This document shows, piece by piece, positions 36,108-44,985 of a stretch of 64,000 nt of DNA. The DNA lies in NCBI RefSeq assembly GCF_020179405.1, contig NZ_JAICBZ010000001.1, positions 1-64,000 of the forward strand. The letters are read 5' to 3'. How positions within the stretch are numbered: position 1 is the first letter of the stretch; each line of letters opens with the position of its first letter. Made by a program: the position numbers and the translations under genes. The stretch is from Xinfangfangia pollutisoli. GTDB taxonomy: Bacteria; Pseudomonadota; Alphaproteobacteria; Rhodobacterales; Rhodobacteraceae. Below the pieces are notes generated by a model. That model worked only from the letters and a program-made list of their open reading frames with translations, was not told the origin of the DNA and ran no database searches.

Positions 36108-37100
36108 TCAGGGCTGCACATTCTCCTTCAGCCAACGATGTATGATCTGCGCGACGTCCTTGTTGTTCCGTTCGCACGGCATGCAGTGGGTGTTGCCGTG
36201 AAGGCCGATGGATGGCAGGTCGATCACCTCGGACTTTGCGCCCTTCTCGCGGATTGCCTCGGCATAGGCGCGGCAGGCGTCGCGATTGCGCATCCAGCGG
36301 GGATCGGTTTCGATATAGTCGCCGAAAAGCCCGAGCATGGGCGTGCGGAAGCCTTCCGGCAGGGGGTTGCCGCTGCCCGACTGGGCGGGCTCGGCCAGCA
36401 CGAGGCCACGCACAAGATCGGGGCGCGCTTCAGCGGTGCGGCAGGCAAACGAGGCGCCCTGGCTTGTCGCGATCACGATGCAGGGGCCGATGCGGTCAAC
36501 CAGATCAAGATAGCCCTGCAACACCGCCCGGTCCGTGCCGATCCAGCGCGGGACATTTCCCTTCATGAACCCGTCGAAATGGTCGAAAGGGAATTGGCAT
36601 TCTGGCCCACCGGCAAGCCCGCCTTGCGGCGTCTGTGCGACCGGGCCGGCGCGCATCCGGTTCACGACATCCTGGAAGGAGGCGCGACTGGGTTCTTCGC
36701 CCCAGATCTCAAGCGGCGGACAGGGCCAACCTGAACGCCCGCGCTCGACCGCATCCGAGCAATAGACCGGCCAGCCAAGCCGCAGGAAGATGTTCAGCCA
36801 ACCGTCCCGCCCGTCCGGCGTGGTTTCCCAGGTTGCGCCGGTGCTTCCGCCCCCATGCCAAAGCAGCAGTGGCAGACAGTCGTCTGAACCTTCCGGCAGG
36901 AAATACTGCACATACATCTGCTCGACCCAGTAGGTTCCGTTCGGGTCGATGGTGACCGGCGTTCCCTGCGGGCTGAACAAGACCTCGCGCGAAGGCTTTC
37001 CGGTCACCTGCACCTTGCGGCCACCGACATAGAACGACCCCATGTCCCGCAGACGGATCGGCCCCTCCGGGTTTGCCGCGATCTTGGCCTGTATCGTCAT
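36108..37100 (-). CDS. Alpha/beta hydrolase (putative esterase or amidase)
   Basis: 330 residues, no signal peptide. An oxyanion-type HGGG (82-85) follows LPLLLW, and the nucleophile elbow reads IATSQGAS with Ser213 (Thr-Ser-Gln-Gly in place of the common Gly-x-Ser-x-Gly). A C-terminal His lies in GLHGNTH (301-305). The segment WETTPDGRDGWLNIFLRLGWPVYCSDAVERGRSGW is reminiscent of an unusual bacterial esterase group. It overlaps the DppF-like ATPase gene by four bases, so it belongs to the third importer operon and probably acts on the imported compound. Confidence 0.75.
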   Translation of the reverse strand: MTIQAKIAANPEGPIRLRDMGSFYVGGRKVQVTGKPSREVLFSPQGTPVTIDPNGTYWVEQMYVQYFLPEGSDDCLPLLLWHGGGSTGATWETTPDGRDGWLNIFLRLGWPVYCSDAVERGRSGWPCPPLEIWGEEPSRASFQDVVNRMRAGPVAQTPQGGLAGGPECQFPFDHFDGFMKGNVPRWIGTDRAVLQGYLDLVDRIGPCIVIATSQGASFACRTAEARPDLVRGLVLAEPAQSGSGNPLPEGFRTPMLGLFGDYIETDPRWMRNRDACRAYAEAIREKGAKSEVIDLPSIGLHGNTHCMPCERNNKDVAQIIHRWLKENVQP

Positions 37101-38134
37101 GCGACCTCTCCTGTAGCAATGCTGCGCTGGCCGGCCTGCCCCGAGAACAGATGGCAGGCGACCGTATGGCCGGGCCCAAGGCTTTGAGCCGCGGGCTTCA
37201 GTTTCTTGCAGACCTCCATCACCTGGGGGCAGCGGGTATGAAACCGGCAGCCGCTGGGCGGGTTCAGGGGGCTTGGAACCTCGCCCGCGATCCCCGCGAA
37301 CCGCCGTTTTACGGGTTTCGGCTTGGGCATCTCGGCGATCAGCGCCCGCGTGTAGGGATGAGCCGCATGGTCGAACAGCTGCGCGGCAGGCGCCTGTTCG
37401 ACGATTTCGCCCAGATACATCACCACGACCTGGTCAGCGATGTGCCGCACGACCCCCAGATCGTGACTGATGAACAGGCTGGTCAGCTTCAGATCAGCCT
37501 GAAGATCGGCCAGAAGATTCAGGATCTGCGCCTGGACCGAGACATCAAGCGCCGAGACGGCCTCGTCGAAGACCACCATGTCAGGCTGCATCGCCAGGGC
37601 ACGGGCAATGCACACCCGCTGCCTTTGTCCGCCCGAAAGCTGGTGCGGATACCGGTCAAGATGCCCCTCCGCCACGCCGGCCATCTGGGCATAGCGGCGG
37701 ACATAGGCGTCAAGCTGGTCCGCCGAGACATAGCGATGCACCCGCGGCGCCTCGCCGATCAGGCTGCGAATGCGCATCCGCGGATTCAGCGAGGCATAGG
37801 GGTCCTGGAACACAATCTGGGTCTTCAGACGGATGCGGCGCGCCTCTTCGCGGTCAAGCTGTTCAAGCCGTTTGCCGTTCCTGGTGATATGCCCCGCAGT
37901 CGGTTCCAGCAGCCCGCCAGCGATCCGCCCCAAGGTCGTCTTGCCACAACCGGATTCGCCGACAAGCCCGGTCATTTGCCCCGCCCGCAGCGCAAGATTG
38001 ATGCCGGAAAGGGCCTTTACCCCCTGCGTTTCCGTCTGCCTGCCTTTCACGAAATCAACCGAACGGGCAATCAGGCCCTTCGACCGGCTGAAGGTGCGAT
38101 CCACGTCATGGAACGTCATAAGATCCTGGGTCAT
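37097..38134 (-). CDS. ABC transporter ATPase, DppF-like (third system)
   Basis: 345 residues with Walker A GESGCGKT, signature LSGGQRQR, Walker B DMVVFDEA (Ala in place of the usual Pro) and the C-terminal GCRFHTRCPQVMEVC extension of the oligopeptide family. The ATG at 38134 (MTQDLMTFHD) overlaps the stop of the DppD-like gene. It would form a heterodimer with that protein. Confidence 0.9.
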   Translation of the reverse strand: MTQDLMTFHDVDRTFSRSKGLIARSVDFVKGRQTETQGVKALSGINLALRAGQMTGLVGESGCGKTTLGRIAGGLLEPTAGHITRNGKRLEQLDREEARRIRLKTQIVFQDPYASLNPRMRIRSLIGEAPRVHRYVSADQLDAYVRRYAQMAGVAEGHLDRYPHQLSGGQRQRVCIARALAMQPDMVVFDEAVSALDVSVQAQILNLLADLQADLKLTSLFISHDLGVVRHIADQVVVMYLGEIVEQAPAAQLFDHAAHPYTRALIAEMPKPKPVKRRFAGIAGEVPSPLNPPSGCRFHTRCPQVMEVCKKLKPAAQSLGPGHTVACHLFSGQAGQRSIATGEVA

Positions 38135-39114
38135 GCAGAAACCTCCAACGGGTGCCAGCACCGGAATTGATGGCTCTTGGTCTGGTCGGTGACGGGGTCG
38201 GTTGCGCATTGCGCCGTGCTGCGGTTACAGCGGGGCAGGAAGCGGCAGCCCGACGGAATCGATCCGGGGCTGGGGATGGCGCCGGGGATCTGCGCCAGCC
38301 GCGCACCTTTTTCCAACGCCGTCGGGACCGAGTTCAGCAGACCCTTCGTATAGGGGTGCCGCGGCGTGCTGAGCACCTCGAAGCAGGTGCCCGTTTCGAC
38401 GATCTTGCCGGCGTACATGACCGCGATGCGGTCGGCGAGGCCCGCGGCAAGGGCAAGGTCATGCGTGACCCACAGAAAGGCCGTTCCGAACTTTGCGCTC
38501 AGATCCTGGACCTGGGCCAGGATCTGGCTCTGGGTCGTGACGTCAAGCGCGGTCGTCGGCTCGTCGGCAATGATCAGATCGGGGCGGTGCAGAAAGGCGA
38601 TGGCGATCGCCACCCGTTGCCGCATGCCGCCGGAAAATTCGTGCGGATAGCAGCGCATCCGCTCTTCGGGCGAGGGGATGCCCACAAGGCGCAATGCCTC
38701 GCATCCCTCGCGCCAGGCCTCTGCCCAGGACACCCTGCGATGCGCCCGGATGGTCTCGGCCACCTGCGTCCCGACGCGAAGAACCGGGTTCAGCGTCATC
38801 ATCGGGTCCTGGAAGATCATCGCCAGCCGGTTGCCGCGCACCCGCTGCATCGCCGTTTCGTCCAGAGCCAGCAGGTTCTGGCCGCCGAACAGAACCTCGC
38901 CAGCGAAATTGATCCCGCCCTCAAGCATTCCCATGATGGCAAGCCCGGTCAGGGTCTTGCCGGATCCGGATTCGCCGACAAGGCACAGCACTTCGCCCGC
39001 GCGGATGTCGAGGCTGACATCCTCGATGATCGCCCGGCGCTGCGCGCGGTCACCAAGCCAGATGTTAAGATCGCGCACCCTGAGGGTTGTGGTGTCCTGC
39101 ATGTCCATGCTCAT
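38131..39114 (-). CDS. ABC transporter ATPase, DppD-like (third system)
   Basis: 327 residues with Walker A GESGSGKT, signature FSGGMRQR and Walker B DLIIADEP. The C-terminal GCRFLPRCNRSTAQC segment is the usual Cys-containing extension of DppD/OppD proteins. The start overlaps the permease stop (ATGA). Confidence 0.9.
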   Translation of the reverse strand: MSMDMQDTTTLRVRDLNIWLGDRAQRRAIIEDVSLDIRAGEVLCLVGESGSGKTLTGLAIMGMLEGGINFAGEVLFGGQNLLALDETAMQRVRGNRLAMIFQDPMMTLNPVLRVGTQVAETIRAHRRVSWAEAWREGCEALRLVGIPSPEERMRCYPHEFSGGMRQRVAIAIAFLHRPDLIIADEPTTALDVTTQSQILAQVQDLSAKFGTAFLWVTHDLALAAGLADRIAVMYAGKIVETGTCFEVLSTPRHPYTKGLLNSVPTALEKGARLAQIPGAIPSPGSIPSGCRFLPRCNRSTAQCATDPVTDQTKSHQFRCWHPLEVSA

Positions 39115-40016
39115 GCCCTGAGTTTGGGGTTCAGCGCGACGCGCAGGTGATCGCCGATCAGGTTCACGGCCACGACTGTGACGACAAGCGCGATGCCGGG
39201 GAAAAGCGTGATCCAGTAAGTGCCCGAGAGGATGTAGGAAAACCCGCTGGCAATCAGCATGCCCAGCGAAGGCTCTGTCGCCTTGACCCCGACACCCAGG
39301 AAGCTCAGCGTCGCTTCAAGCGAAATTGCCCGCGCAACCTGGATGGTCAGCAGCACGATCAGCGGCGGCAGGCAATTCGGCAGAAGATGCACGAAGATGA
39401 TCCTGCGCACCGGCAGCAGCGAAACCTTCGCAGCGGTCAGATAGTCCTTCCCCAGTTCGACCAGGGCAGCGCTGCGCGCGGTGCGCGCATAGCCGGCCCA
39501 TTCCACAATCACCAGGGCCAGCACCACATTCCCCACCCCCTTGCCCAGAAAGGCAAGCAGCATCAGCGCCACCAGGATTGCGGGAAAGGACAGCTGCAGG
39601 TCGACAAGGCGCATGATCAGCGCTTCGACCCAGCCCCCGAAATATGCGGCAACGATGCCCACGATCGTTCCGATCGCCCCGGCGATCAGCGCCGAGCCGA
39701 AGCCGACGATCAGGGATATCCTGAGCCCGTAAAGGATGCCCGACAGGATGTCGCGCCCCTGGCCGTCCGTTCCCAGCAAGTAGCTGGTGCTGCCGTCGTA
39801 AGACTGGCTTCCCGGCGGAAGCTTGGTGTCGAACAGCGAAAGGCTGAGAAGGTCGTAAGGGTCCTGCGGCGAAATCAGCGGGGCCAGAATGGCCATCCCG
39901 ATGACCAGCATCAGGATCGCACTGCCCGCGGCCATGGCTGGGCTTTCCGTGATCCAGGCCAGCCAGACCGCGGGCCGCGACACGACAATCGGCGGGACGG
40001 GGGTTTGGTCGCTCAT
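39111..40016 (-). CDS. ABC transporter permease, DppC-like (third system)
   Basis: 301 residues with six membrane segments, LLGTDGQGRDILSGILYGLRISLIVG and an EAA loop (DYLTAAKVSLLPVRRIIFVHLLPN). The start MSDQTPVPP at 40016 overlaps the stop of the DppB-like gene. A longer frame upstream is that other gene. It pairs with the DppB-like permease. Confidence 0.9.
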   Translation of the reverse strand: MSDQTPVPPIVVSRPAVWLAWITESPAMAAGSAILMLVIGMAILAPLISPQDPYDLLSLSLFDTKLPPGSQSYDGSTSYLLGTDGQGRDILSGILYGLRISLIVGFGSALIAGAIGTIVGIVAAYFGGWVEALIMRLVDLQLSFPAILVALMLLAFLGKGVGNVVLALVIVEWAGYARTARSAALVELGKDYLTAAKVSLLPVRRIIFVHLLPNCLPPLIVLLTIQVARAISLEATLSFLGVGVKATEPSLGMLIASGFSYILSGTYWITLFPGIALVVTVVAVNLIGDHLRVALNPKLRA

Positions 40017-40984
40017 GCCATCTTCTCCCTGATTCTGGGATCCAGAATGAGATATGCGAGATCTGTCAGAAGGTTGATCGTGACGAAAAGCAGCGCGATC
40101 ACGATCAGATAGGCGACGATGACCGGCCGATCGAGCACGCTGATCGACTTGATGATCAAGCTGCCCGTGCCCGGCCATGCAAAGATCGTCTCGGTGACCA
40201 CGGCAAAGGCGATTGTGCCGCCAAGCTCAAGTCCGACGATGGTGATCACCGGGATCAGGATGTTCTTCAGGACATGAACCATGACGATCCGCCGTCGCCC
40301 CAGGCCCTTGGCGCGCGCAAAGCGGATGTATTCTGCCCTGGAAATCTCGATGGCTCCCGCACGGACCAGGCGGAAGACAAGCGACATCTTGTAGATGCTC
40401 AGGCTCAGCGCGGGCAGAAGCAGGTGGCGCAGGCCGTCCAGTGTCAGAAACGACCATTCGACGCCAAGAACCCGCACCGTATCGCCGCGCCCCGAGCTGG
40501 GAAGCCAGCCAAGATTCACCGCGAAGACGATGATCATCATGATCGCGATCCAGAACGCCGGGACCGAAAAGCCCAGCACGCTCAACCCGACGGACAGGCG
40601 CGAGGCCAGCGATTTGGGATAGATGCCCGCCATCAGCCCCAGCGGAACCCCGATCAGAAGCGCCAGGACGACGGCGCTGATCGCCAGTTCCAGCGTGGCG
40701 GGCAGGCGCTTCATGATCAGCTCCAGCGCCGGTTCGCCCGACACGAAGCTGCGCCCCAGATCGCCGTGCAGGATCCCCTGCAGGAAGTAGAAATACTGCT
40801 GCCAGAGGGGCTTGTCCAAACCAAGCGCCTCGACGGCCCTGGCGCGTTCGATCTGGTCTGCATCCGACGGAATCAGCACGTCGACCGGGTTGCCGATCGC
40901 ATGCAGGCCGATGAAGACGATCACGGTCATCACCAGGATGACGCCGATCGATTGAAGGATCCTTAAGATGACCGCTTGCGTCAT
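40013..40984 (-). CDS. ABC transporter permease, DppB-like (third system)
   Basis: 323 residues. The N-terminus MTQAVILRILQSIGVILVMTVIVFIGLHAIGNPVDVLIP closely parallels that of the first system's DppB-like protein, as does the PSSGRGDTVRVLGVEWSFLTLDGL segment, so systems one and three appear to be related. It overlaps the CocE-like gene by four bases. Confidence 0.9.
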   Translation of the reverse strand: MTQAVILRILQSIGVILVMTVIVFIGLHAIGNPVDVLIPSDADQIERARAVEALGLDKPLWQQYFYFLQGILHGDLGRSFVSGEPALELIMKRLPATLELAISAVVLALLIGVPLGLMAGIYPKSLASRLSVGLSVLGFSVPAFWIAIMMIIVFAVNLGWLPSSGRGDTVRVLGVEWSFLTLDGLRHLLLPALSLSIYKMSLVFRLVRAGAIEISRAEYIRFARAKGLGRRRIVMVHVLKNILIPVITIVGLELGGTIAFAVVTETIFAWPGTGSLIIKSISVLDRPVIVAYLIVIALLFVTINLLTDLAYLILDPRIREKMA

Positions 40985-42855
40985 GACCAGATATCCTTTG
41001 CCAGGATCGGAAGCGTAAGCCGGCAGCCACCCGTCTCGGCCCCAAGATGCAGGACGTTGGTGATGCCCTTGCCACCGTCTCGGACGGCCGCATGGTTAAG
41101 TTCGAACTTGGGGAAGTTTGACGACGAGATGTCCAGCCGCAGGCGATGCCCGGCCGCAAACCTGTTTGCAGTCCAGCACAGGGTGCCCGCCACGGAAACC
41201 ACTCTTCCGGTAACCTCTTGCCCTTCCGGCACGTTGTGGCTGAGCCGCAGGATCGTGTCCCCCAGAAGCATGGCATAGCCCTCGGGGTAGTCTGGGCCGG
41301 CGGGATATTCGTCAATCAGCTTGAGCGTGATGTCCGTATCACCGCCATCGGTCGAGATCCTCAGATCATAGTCCACGCAGCCCGCGACCGCGATGTCCTC
41401 GGTCAGCGGGGCGGTGCGGAAGACGCAGATGTCCTGCCGGTCGGCAAGCCTTTGTCCGGGCGTCGGGCAATGCGCCGCGTTGTCGGGCTGGACCTGGTCA
41501 AAGGAACCGGCTTCCAGATAGGGGCTGAAGCTTGAGAAATCTCCACCCAGGGTCGGCACGGGCGACTTCAGATCATAGGGGAAGCTGCGCGACACGGGTC
41601 CGGCCGGACCCTGTTCCGCAAGCGCCGAGCCTTCAGCCAGGTACAGTGTCCTGGATTCGGTCCCCGGCACCGGCCAGTCTGCCGCGACAACCCATTGCCC
41701 CCCGTGATCCAGCCGACCCTGCGCCGTCTTCCTGCCGCTGCCCCCGCCCATGAGGAAAAACCGGGCGGTCGGGGCATCAGGGGATCTGCCCTGCATGGCG
41801 GCCTGGAAGAACCGCGCCCGATAGTCGACCCAGCTTCCCGCCCAGGAATCGAGCTGAGCCTGCGGCCCGAAATCCACGTCGCCCGAGACCGACGAATTGT
41901 GATCGCAATGGGTCCAGGGTCCCAGGACGATCTGGCAGGGCTGGCGATCCTTGAGACCGCAATACAGCTCGCTGATCGAGCGCGCATAGGGATCGTACCA
42001 CGACGACATGAAAAGTATCGGCACAGGCGCATAACGGTCGTAATGCGCCTCGGTCGCAAGGGCGAGGCTGGACCAATCCGTCGTCGCGGCCTTGGGGTCG
42101 AAAAGCTCAAGCAGTGCGGCCTCATAGTCGGGATCCGCGGACAAAGGCGAATGCGCCCTGGTCCAGGGCGTGCGGCCAAGCCAGGCCTGGAAATCTTCGG
42201 CCAGCAGCGCGTTGCGCAGCGCCGGATCTGCAAGGGCCGCAGGCGATTGCGCGGCCTCGCGGAAAAGCCAGACCGCCTGCTTCATCTCGACGACACCATT
42301 TTGACGCACGCCATTGCGCCACGCATTGGAGAATCCGCCGGAATCAATAACCTGTGCCGCCAGCCCCGGCGGATTCAGCGGGCCCACCGCCGTCTGCACG
42401 AGCGCCGAATACGACTGGCCGTAGCTGGCAATCCGCCCGTCGCAGAACTGCATCTCCGTGAGGGCACGGATCGTGTCAAAGCTGTCTTCGGCCTCGCTGA
42501 TGTATTTCCGGAAATGCCCCTCCGAGTCGTATCGGCCCCTGCAGTCCTGAACGGCCACAGCGAACCCCAGCGCGCAGAACTGCCGCGCGATATCCTGCGC
42601 TTCCGGGGCCTTTTCGGCACCCGCCCGCTTCTCGCCCTGACGCAGGCCCAATCGGCCATAGGGCGTGCGCTCAAGCAGGACAGGCCAGGGGCCACGGCCC
42701 TCCTTGGGCACGAATACGGTCGTGGCAAGCCGGACGCCATCGCGCATCGGGATCATCACGTCGATCTTGTCGGGGACTGCCGTCGCGCCACCCCTCTCGA
42801 CGTTCAGATCTTGGCCCGAAGGCCGTGGGTCACAGGATCCGAAATCGCAGCTCAC
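40981..42855 (-). CDS. CocE/NonD-family serine hydrolase
   Basis: 624 residues of the CocE/alpha-amino-acid ester hydrolase family. The alpha/beta-hydrolase core carries Ser148 in YGQSYSAL, Asp288 in SSWYDPYARS and His316 in GPWTHCDH, the expected catalytic triad. The C-terminal jelly-roll domain covers roughly 380-620. A GTG start at 42855 was chosen because AGAAGG lies seven bases upstream and the codons before it (AGA, TTA, TTT, GCA) are rare here; ATG 42897 is the alternative. No signal peptide was seen. It heads the third importer operon, so ester or peptide-ester cleavage of the imported compound is likely. Confidence 0.83.
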   Translation of the reverse strand: MSCDFGSCDPRPSGQDLNVERGGATAVPDKIDVMIPMRDGVRLATTVFVPKEGRGPWPVLLERTPYGRLGLRQGEKRAGAEKAPEAQDIARQFCALGFAVAVQDCRGRYDSEGHFRKYISEAEDSFDTIRALTEMQFCDGRIASYGQSYSALVQTAVGPLNPPGLAAQVIDSGGFSNAWRNGVRQNGVVEMKQAVWLFREAAQSPAALADPALRNALLAEDFQAWLGRTPWTRAHSPLSADPDYEAALLELFDPKAATTDWSSLALATEAHYDRYAPVPILFMSSWYDPYARSISELYCGLKDRQPCQIVLGPWTHCDHNSSVSGDVDFGPQAQLDSWAGSWVDYRARFFQAAMQGRSPDAPTARFFLMGGGSGRKTAQGRLDHGGQWVVAADWPVPGTESRTLYLAEGSALAEQGPAGPVSRSFPYDLKSPVPTLGGDFSSFSPYLEAGSFDQVQPDNAAHCPTPGQRLADRQDICVFRTAPLTEDIAVAGCVDYDLRISTDGGDTDITLKLIDEYPAGPDYPEGYAMLLGDTILRLSHNVPEGQEVTGRVVSVAGTLCWTANRFAAGHRLRLDISSSNFPKFELNHAAVRDGGKGITNVLHLGAETGGCRLTLPILAKDIWS

Positions 42856-42961
42856 AGCATTGCCTTCTAAGTTGCTTCTTGCATGAAACGTGTTCATTAT
42901 TCGTTTGATGCAACAATGCGATAGATTTGATAAGTGCAAATAATTGAAGGATTGATCCGGG
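42856..42961. promoter_or_regulatory. Divergent promoter region between cocE-like and lysR genes
   Basis: An A+T-rich gap of about 106 bp between divergent genes. For lysR, TTGATG (42905-42910) with GATAAG (42929-42934) at 18-bp spacing is a possible promoter. This is the usual position of a LysR operator, but no convincing T-N11-A palindrome was singled out. Confidence 0.4.
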
Positions 42962-43870
42962 ATGAGGAATAATTACGAGCTTCTGGATATCCGCGCTTTC
43001 CTGGCTTTGATGAGCCTTGGCAGCTTCAACGCCGCGGCCGAGAAGTTGAACATGTCGCAGCCGGCCTTCAGCCGCCGGATCGGACATTTCGAAGAAACAC
43101 TGGGCGTCAAACTTTTCGAGCGGACAACAAGAAGCGTTCGCCCCACCCGCATTGCCGAGCAGTACCAGCCGGCCTTCGCCCGCCTGCTGAACGAACTTGA
43201 CGCGATCTCGTCCCTGGGGGCGACCTCAGGCCCGTCACGCGAAACCGTTGTGATCGCCTGCGTCTTCTCGGCGGCGGTCAAGTTCCTGCCGTCTCTCATC
43301 AGCGACTTTCTAAGCCTGCACAGCGGCGTGGAATTCAACATTCTCGACGTCTCGGCCAATGATGCGCTTGAGGCGGTGTCGACCGGCGAGGCGCATTTTG
43401 GTGTGACGATCCTGACAGGCAGCTATCCGTCGCTGGCCTTCATTCCGGTGATGTCCGATCCGTTCGTGTTCATCTGCCACCGGTCCCACCCCTTGGCTGG
43501 CCGCAAGTTCGTGACGGGTACCGATCTGGCGGGGCATCGCCTCATCCAGTTCCAGAGCGGCAGCTACAATCGCACGATCATTGATCTGTCGACGGCCCCT
43601 TCGAACCTGGATCTCGACTGGACGGTGAAGGTCAATCACCTGTCCACCGCCATCGGCCTGGTGGATGCGGGCGTCGGGGCCTCGATCATGCCGCATATGA
43701 TGGTGGAAACCGTCAACTCTCCAAACGTGGTTGCCATCGAATTGCGAGAACCCAGGATGGCCCGGACCATCGGCATCGTTGAAAAGAAGGGGCGCGTCCT
43801 TGCCTCGATGGCGAAGGAATTCCGCGATTTCTTGAACAGCGAATGGCCCGACAGCATCGCGAAGACCTGA
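42962..43870 (+). CDS. LysR-family transcriptional regulator (1)
   Basis: 302 residues. The N-terminal helix-turn-helix (about 8-65) contains FNAAAEKLNMSQPAFSRRIGHFEETLGVKLFERTTRSVRPT, and the C-terminal periplasmic-binding-protein-like effector domain follows. It is divergent from the CocE-like/ABC operon, the classic position for a LysR activator of the neighbouring operon. A ribosome binding site GAAGGA precedes the start. A related lysR follows downstream. Confidence 0.9.
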   Translation: MRNNYELLDIRAFLALMSLGSFNAAAEKLNMSQPAFSRRIGHFEETLGVKLFERTTRSVRPTRIAEQYQPAFARLLNELDAISSLGATSGPSRETVVIACVFSAAVKFLPSLISDFLSLHSGVEFNILDVSANDALEAVSTGEAHFGVTILTGSYPSLAFIPVMSDPFVFICHRSHPLAGRKFVTGTDLAGHRLIQFQSGSYNRTIIDLSTAPSNLDLDWTVKVNHLSTAIGLVDAGVGASIMPHMMVETVNSPNVVAIELREPRMARTIGIVEKKGRVLASMAKEFRDFLNSEWPDSIAKT

Positions 43871-44040
43871 CCCGCCCCCGCCGTGGCCCAACCCGAGGCG
43901 ACCGACACAGCGTTCCGGAAGCGACTGGCGATCGGGCCCATGCGGCAGCGTCACAAGCCAGTCGCGTGGTTGGGACCGACGCGTGAACCCCGCCGTTGAT
44001 TTCCGTTGAAAACTGCAACTCTGTCCCGCACCATTCCGGA
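43871..44040. other. Intergenic region between the two lysR genes
   Basis: 170 bp. An inverted repeat GCGACTGGC (43921-43929) / GCCAGTCGC (43957-43965), with a 27-base spacer, could be a hairpin or an operator. Nothing else stands out. Confidence 0.35.
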
Positions 44041-44943
44041 ATGAGCATCAACTTCGAACTTCTCGATCTGCGCACCTTCATCGCGATCATCGACCTTGGC
44101 TCGTTCCGCAAGGCCGCCGAGGCGCTGAACATCTCGCAGCCCGCGCTGACCCGCCGGATCCAGGCCTTCGAATACAAGCTGGGCAATCAGCTGTTCGAAC
44201 GCTCGACCCGGCATGTCTCGCTGACGAATGTCGGGCGCGAGATCGAGCCGATGGCGCGGCGCACCATTGCCGAGATCGACGAGCAGTTCGGATCGCTTTC
44301 CGATGCGGGCGCGTCCCGGTCGGGGTTCATCTCGATCGCCTGCATCCCGACCTCGACGATCAGTTTCCTTCCCCGGGTGGTCGGCAGGTTCCATGCCGAC
44401 TATCCGCGGGCGCGCTTTCGCATTCTCGACAATTCCTCGGCCCAGGTGCTGGACAGCGTGTCTGACGGCACGGCGGATTTCGGGCTGACCTTCACCGGCC
44501 AGTCCGACAGCCAGTTCAAGTTCACCGCGCTGTTCGAGGACGAATTCGTGGCACTTTGCGCGCCGGATGACCGGATCGCCCAGAAGGCCAGAATTGCCTG
44601 GAGCGAGCTGAACACCCTGCCGCTGATCGGCGTCAACAGATCCAGCGGCAACCGGACACTGATGGACACAAGGCTGTCGAAGGACGGCATCAAGCTGAAC
44701 TGGGCGCATGAGGTGAACCATGTCACCGCGGCCGTCGGGCTGGTGCGCCAGGCGGTCGGCGTGTCGGTCGTGCCGCGGATGGCCTATGATCCGCTGCTGA
44801 TGGGCGATCTGCGGATCATCCCGCTGGTCAACCCCGTCGTGTCGCGGCGGCTGGGCATCATCGAGCGCAGCGGCGCGCGGCAGGGCCGGCTGGTCACGGC
44901 CTTCCTTGACCTTCTGAAGACCTTCGGCGCGGCCGAGGTCTGA
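44041..44943 (+). CDS. LysR-family transcriptional regulator (2)
   Basis: 300 residues with the helix-turn-helix FRKAAEALNISQPALTRRIQAFEYKLGNQLFERSTRHVSLT, clearly similar to the upstream LysR (both start with NxELLDxRxFxA). This suggests an old tandem duplication. The start at 44041 (MSINFELLDLR) was chosen by matching the other LysR; an ATG at 43996 would add 15 unrelated residues. It is convergent with the CoA-transferase gene, so its target operon is not obvious. Confidence 0.88.
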   Translation: MSINFELLDLRTFIAIIDLGSFRKAAEALNISQPALTRRIQAFEYKLGNQLFERSTRHVSLTNVGREIEPMARRTIAEIDEQFGSLSDAGASRSGFISIACIPTSTISFLPRVVGRFHADYPRARFRILDNSSAQVLDSVSDGTADFGLTFTGQSDSQFKFTALFEDEFVALCAPDDRIAQKARIAWSELNTLPLIGVNRSSGNRTLMDTRLSKDGIKLNWAHEVNHVTAAVGLVRQAVGVSVVPRMAYDPLLMGDLRIIPLVNPVVSRRLGIIERSGARQGRLVTAFLDLLKTFGAAEV

Positions 44944-44985
44944 TCCTGCCCCTTATATCACCGCGCGGCCAGCCCCGAACGGCGG

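Noticed and set aside
43921-43965. Inverted repeat GCGACTGGC/GCCAGTCGC as a lysR operator
   Set aside because: The 27-base spacer is too long for a LysR box and no promoter could be placed beside it; kept only as a note in the intergenic feature.
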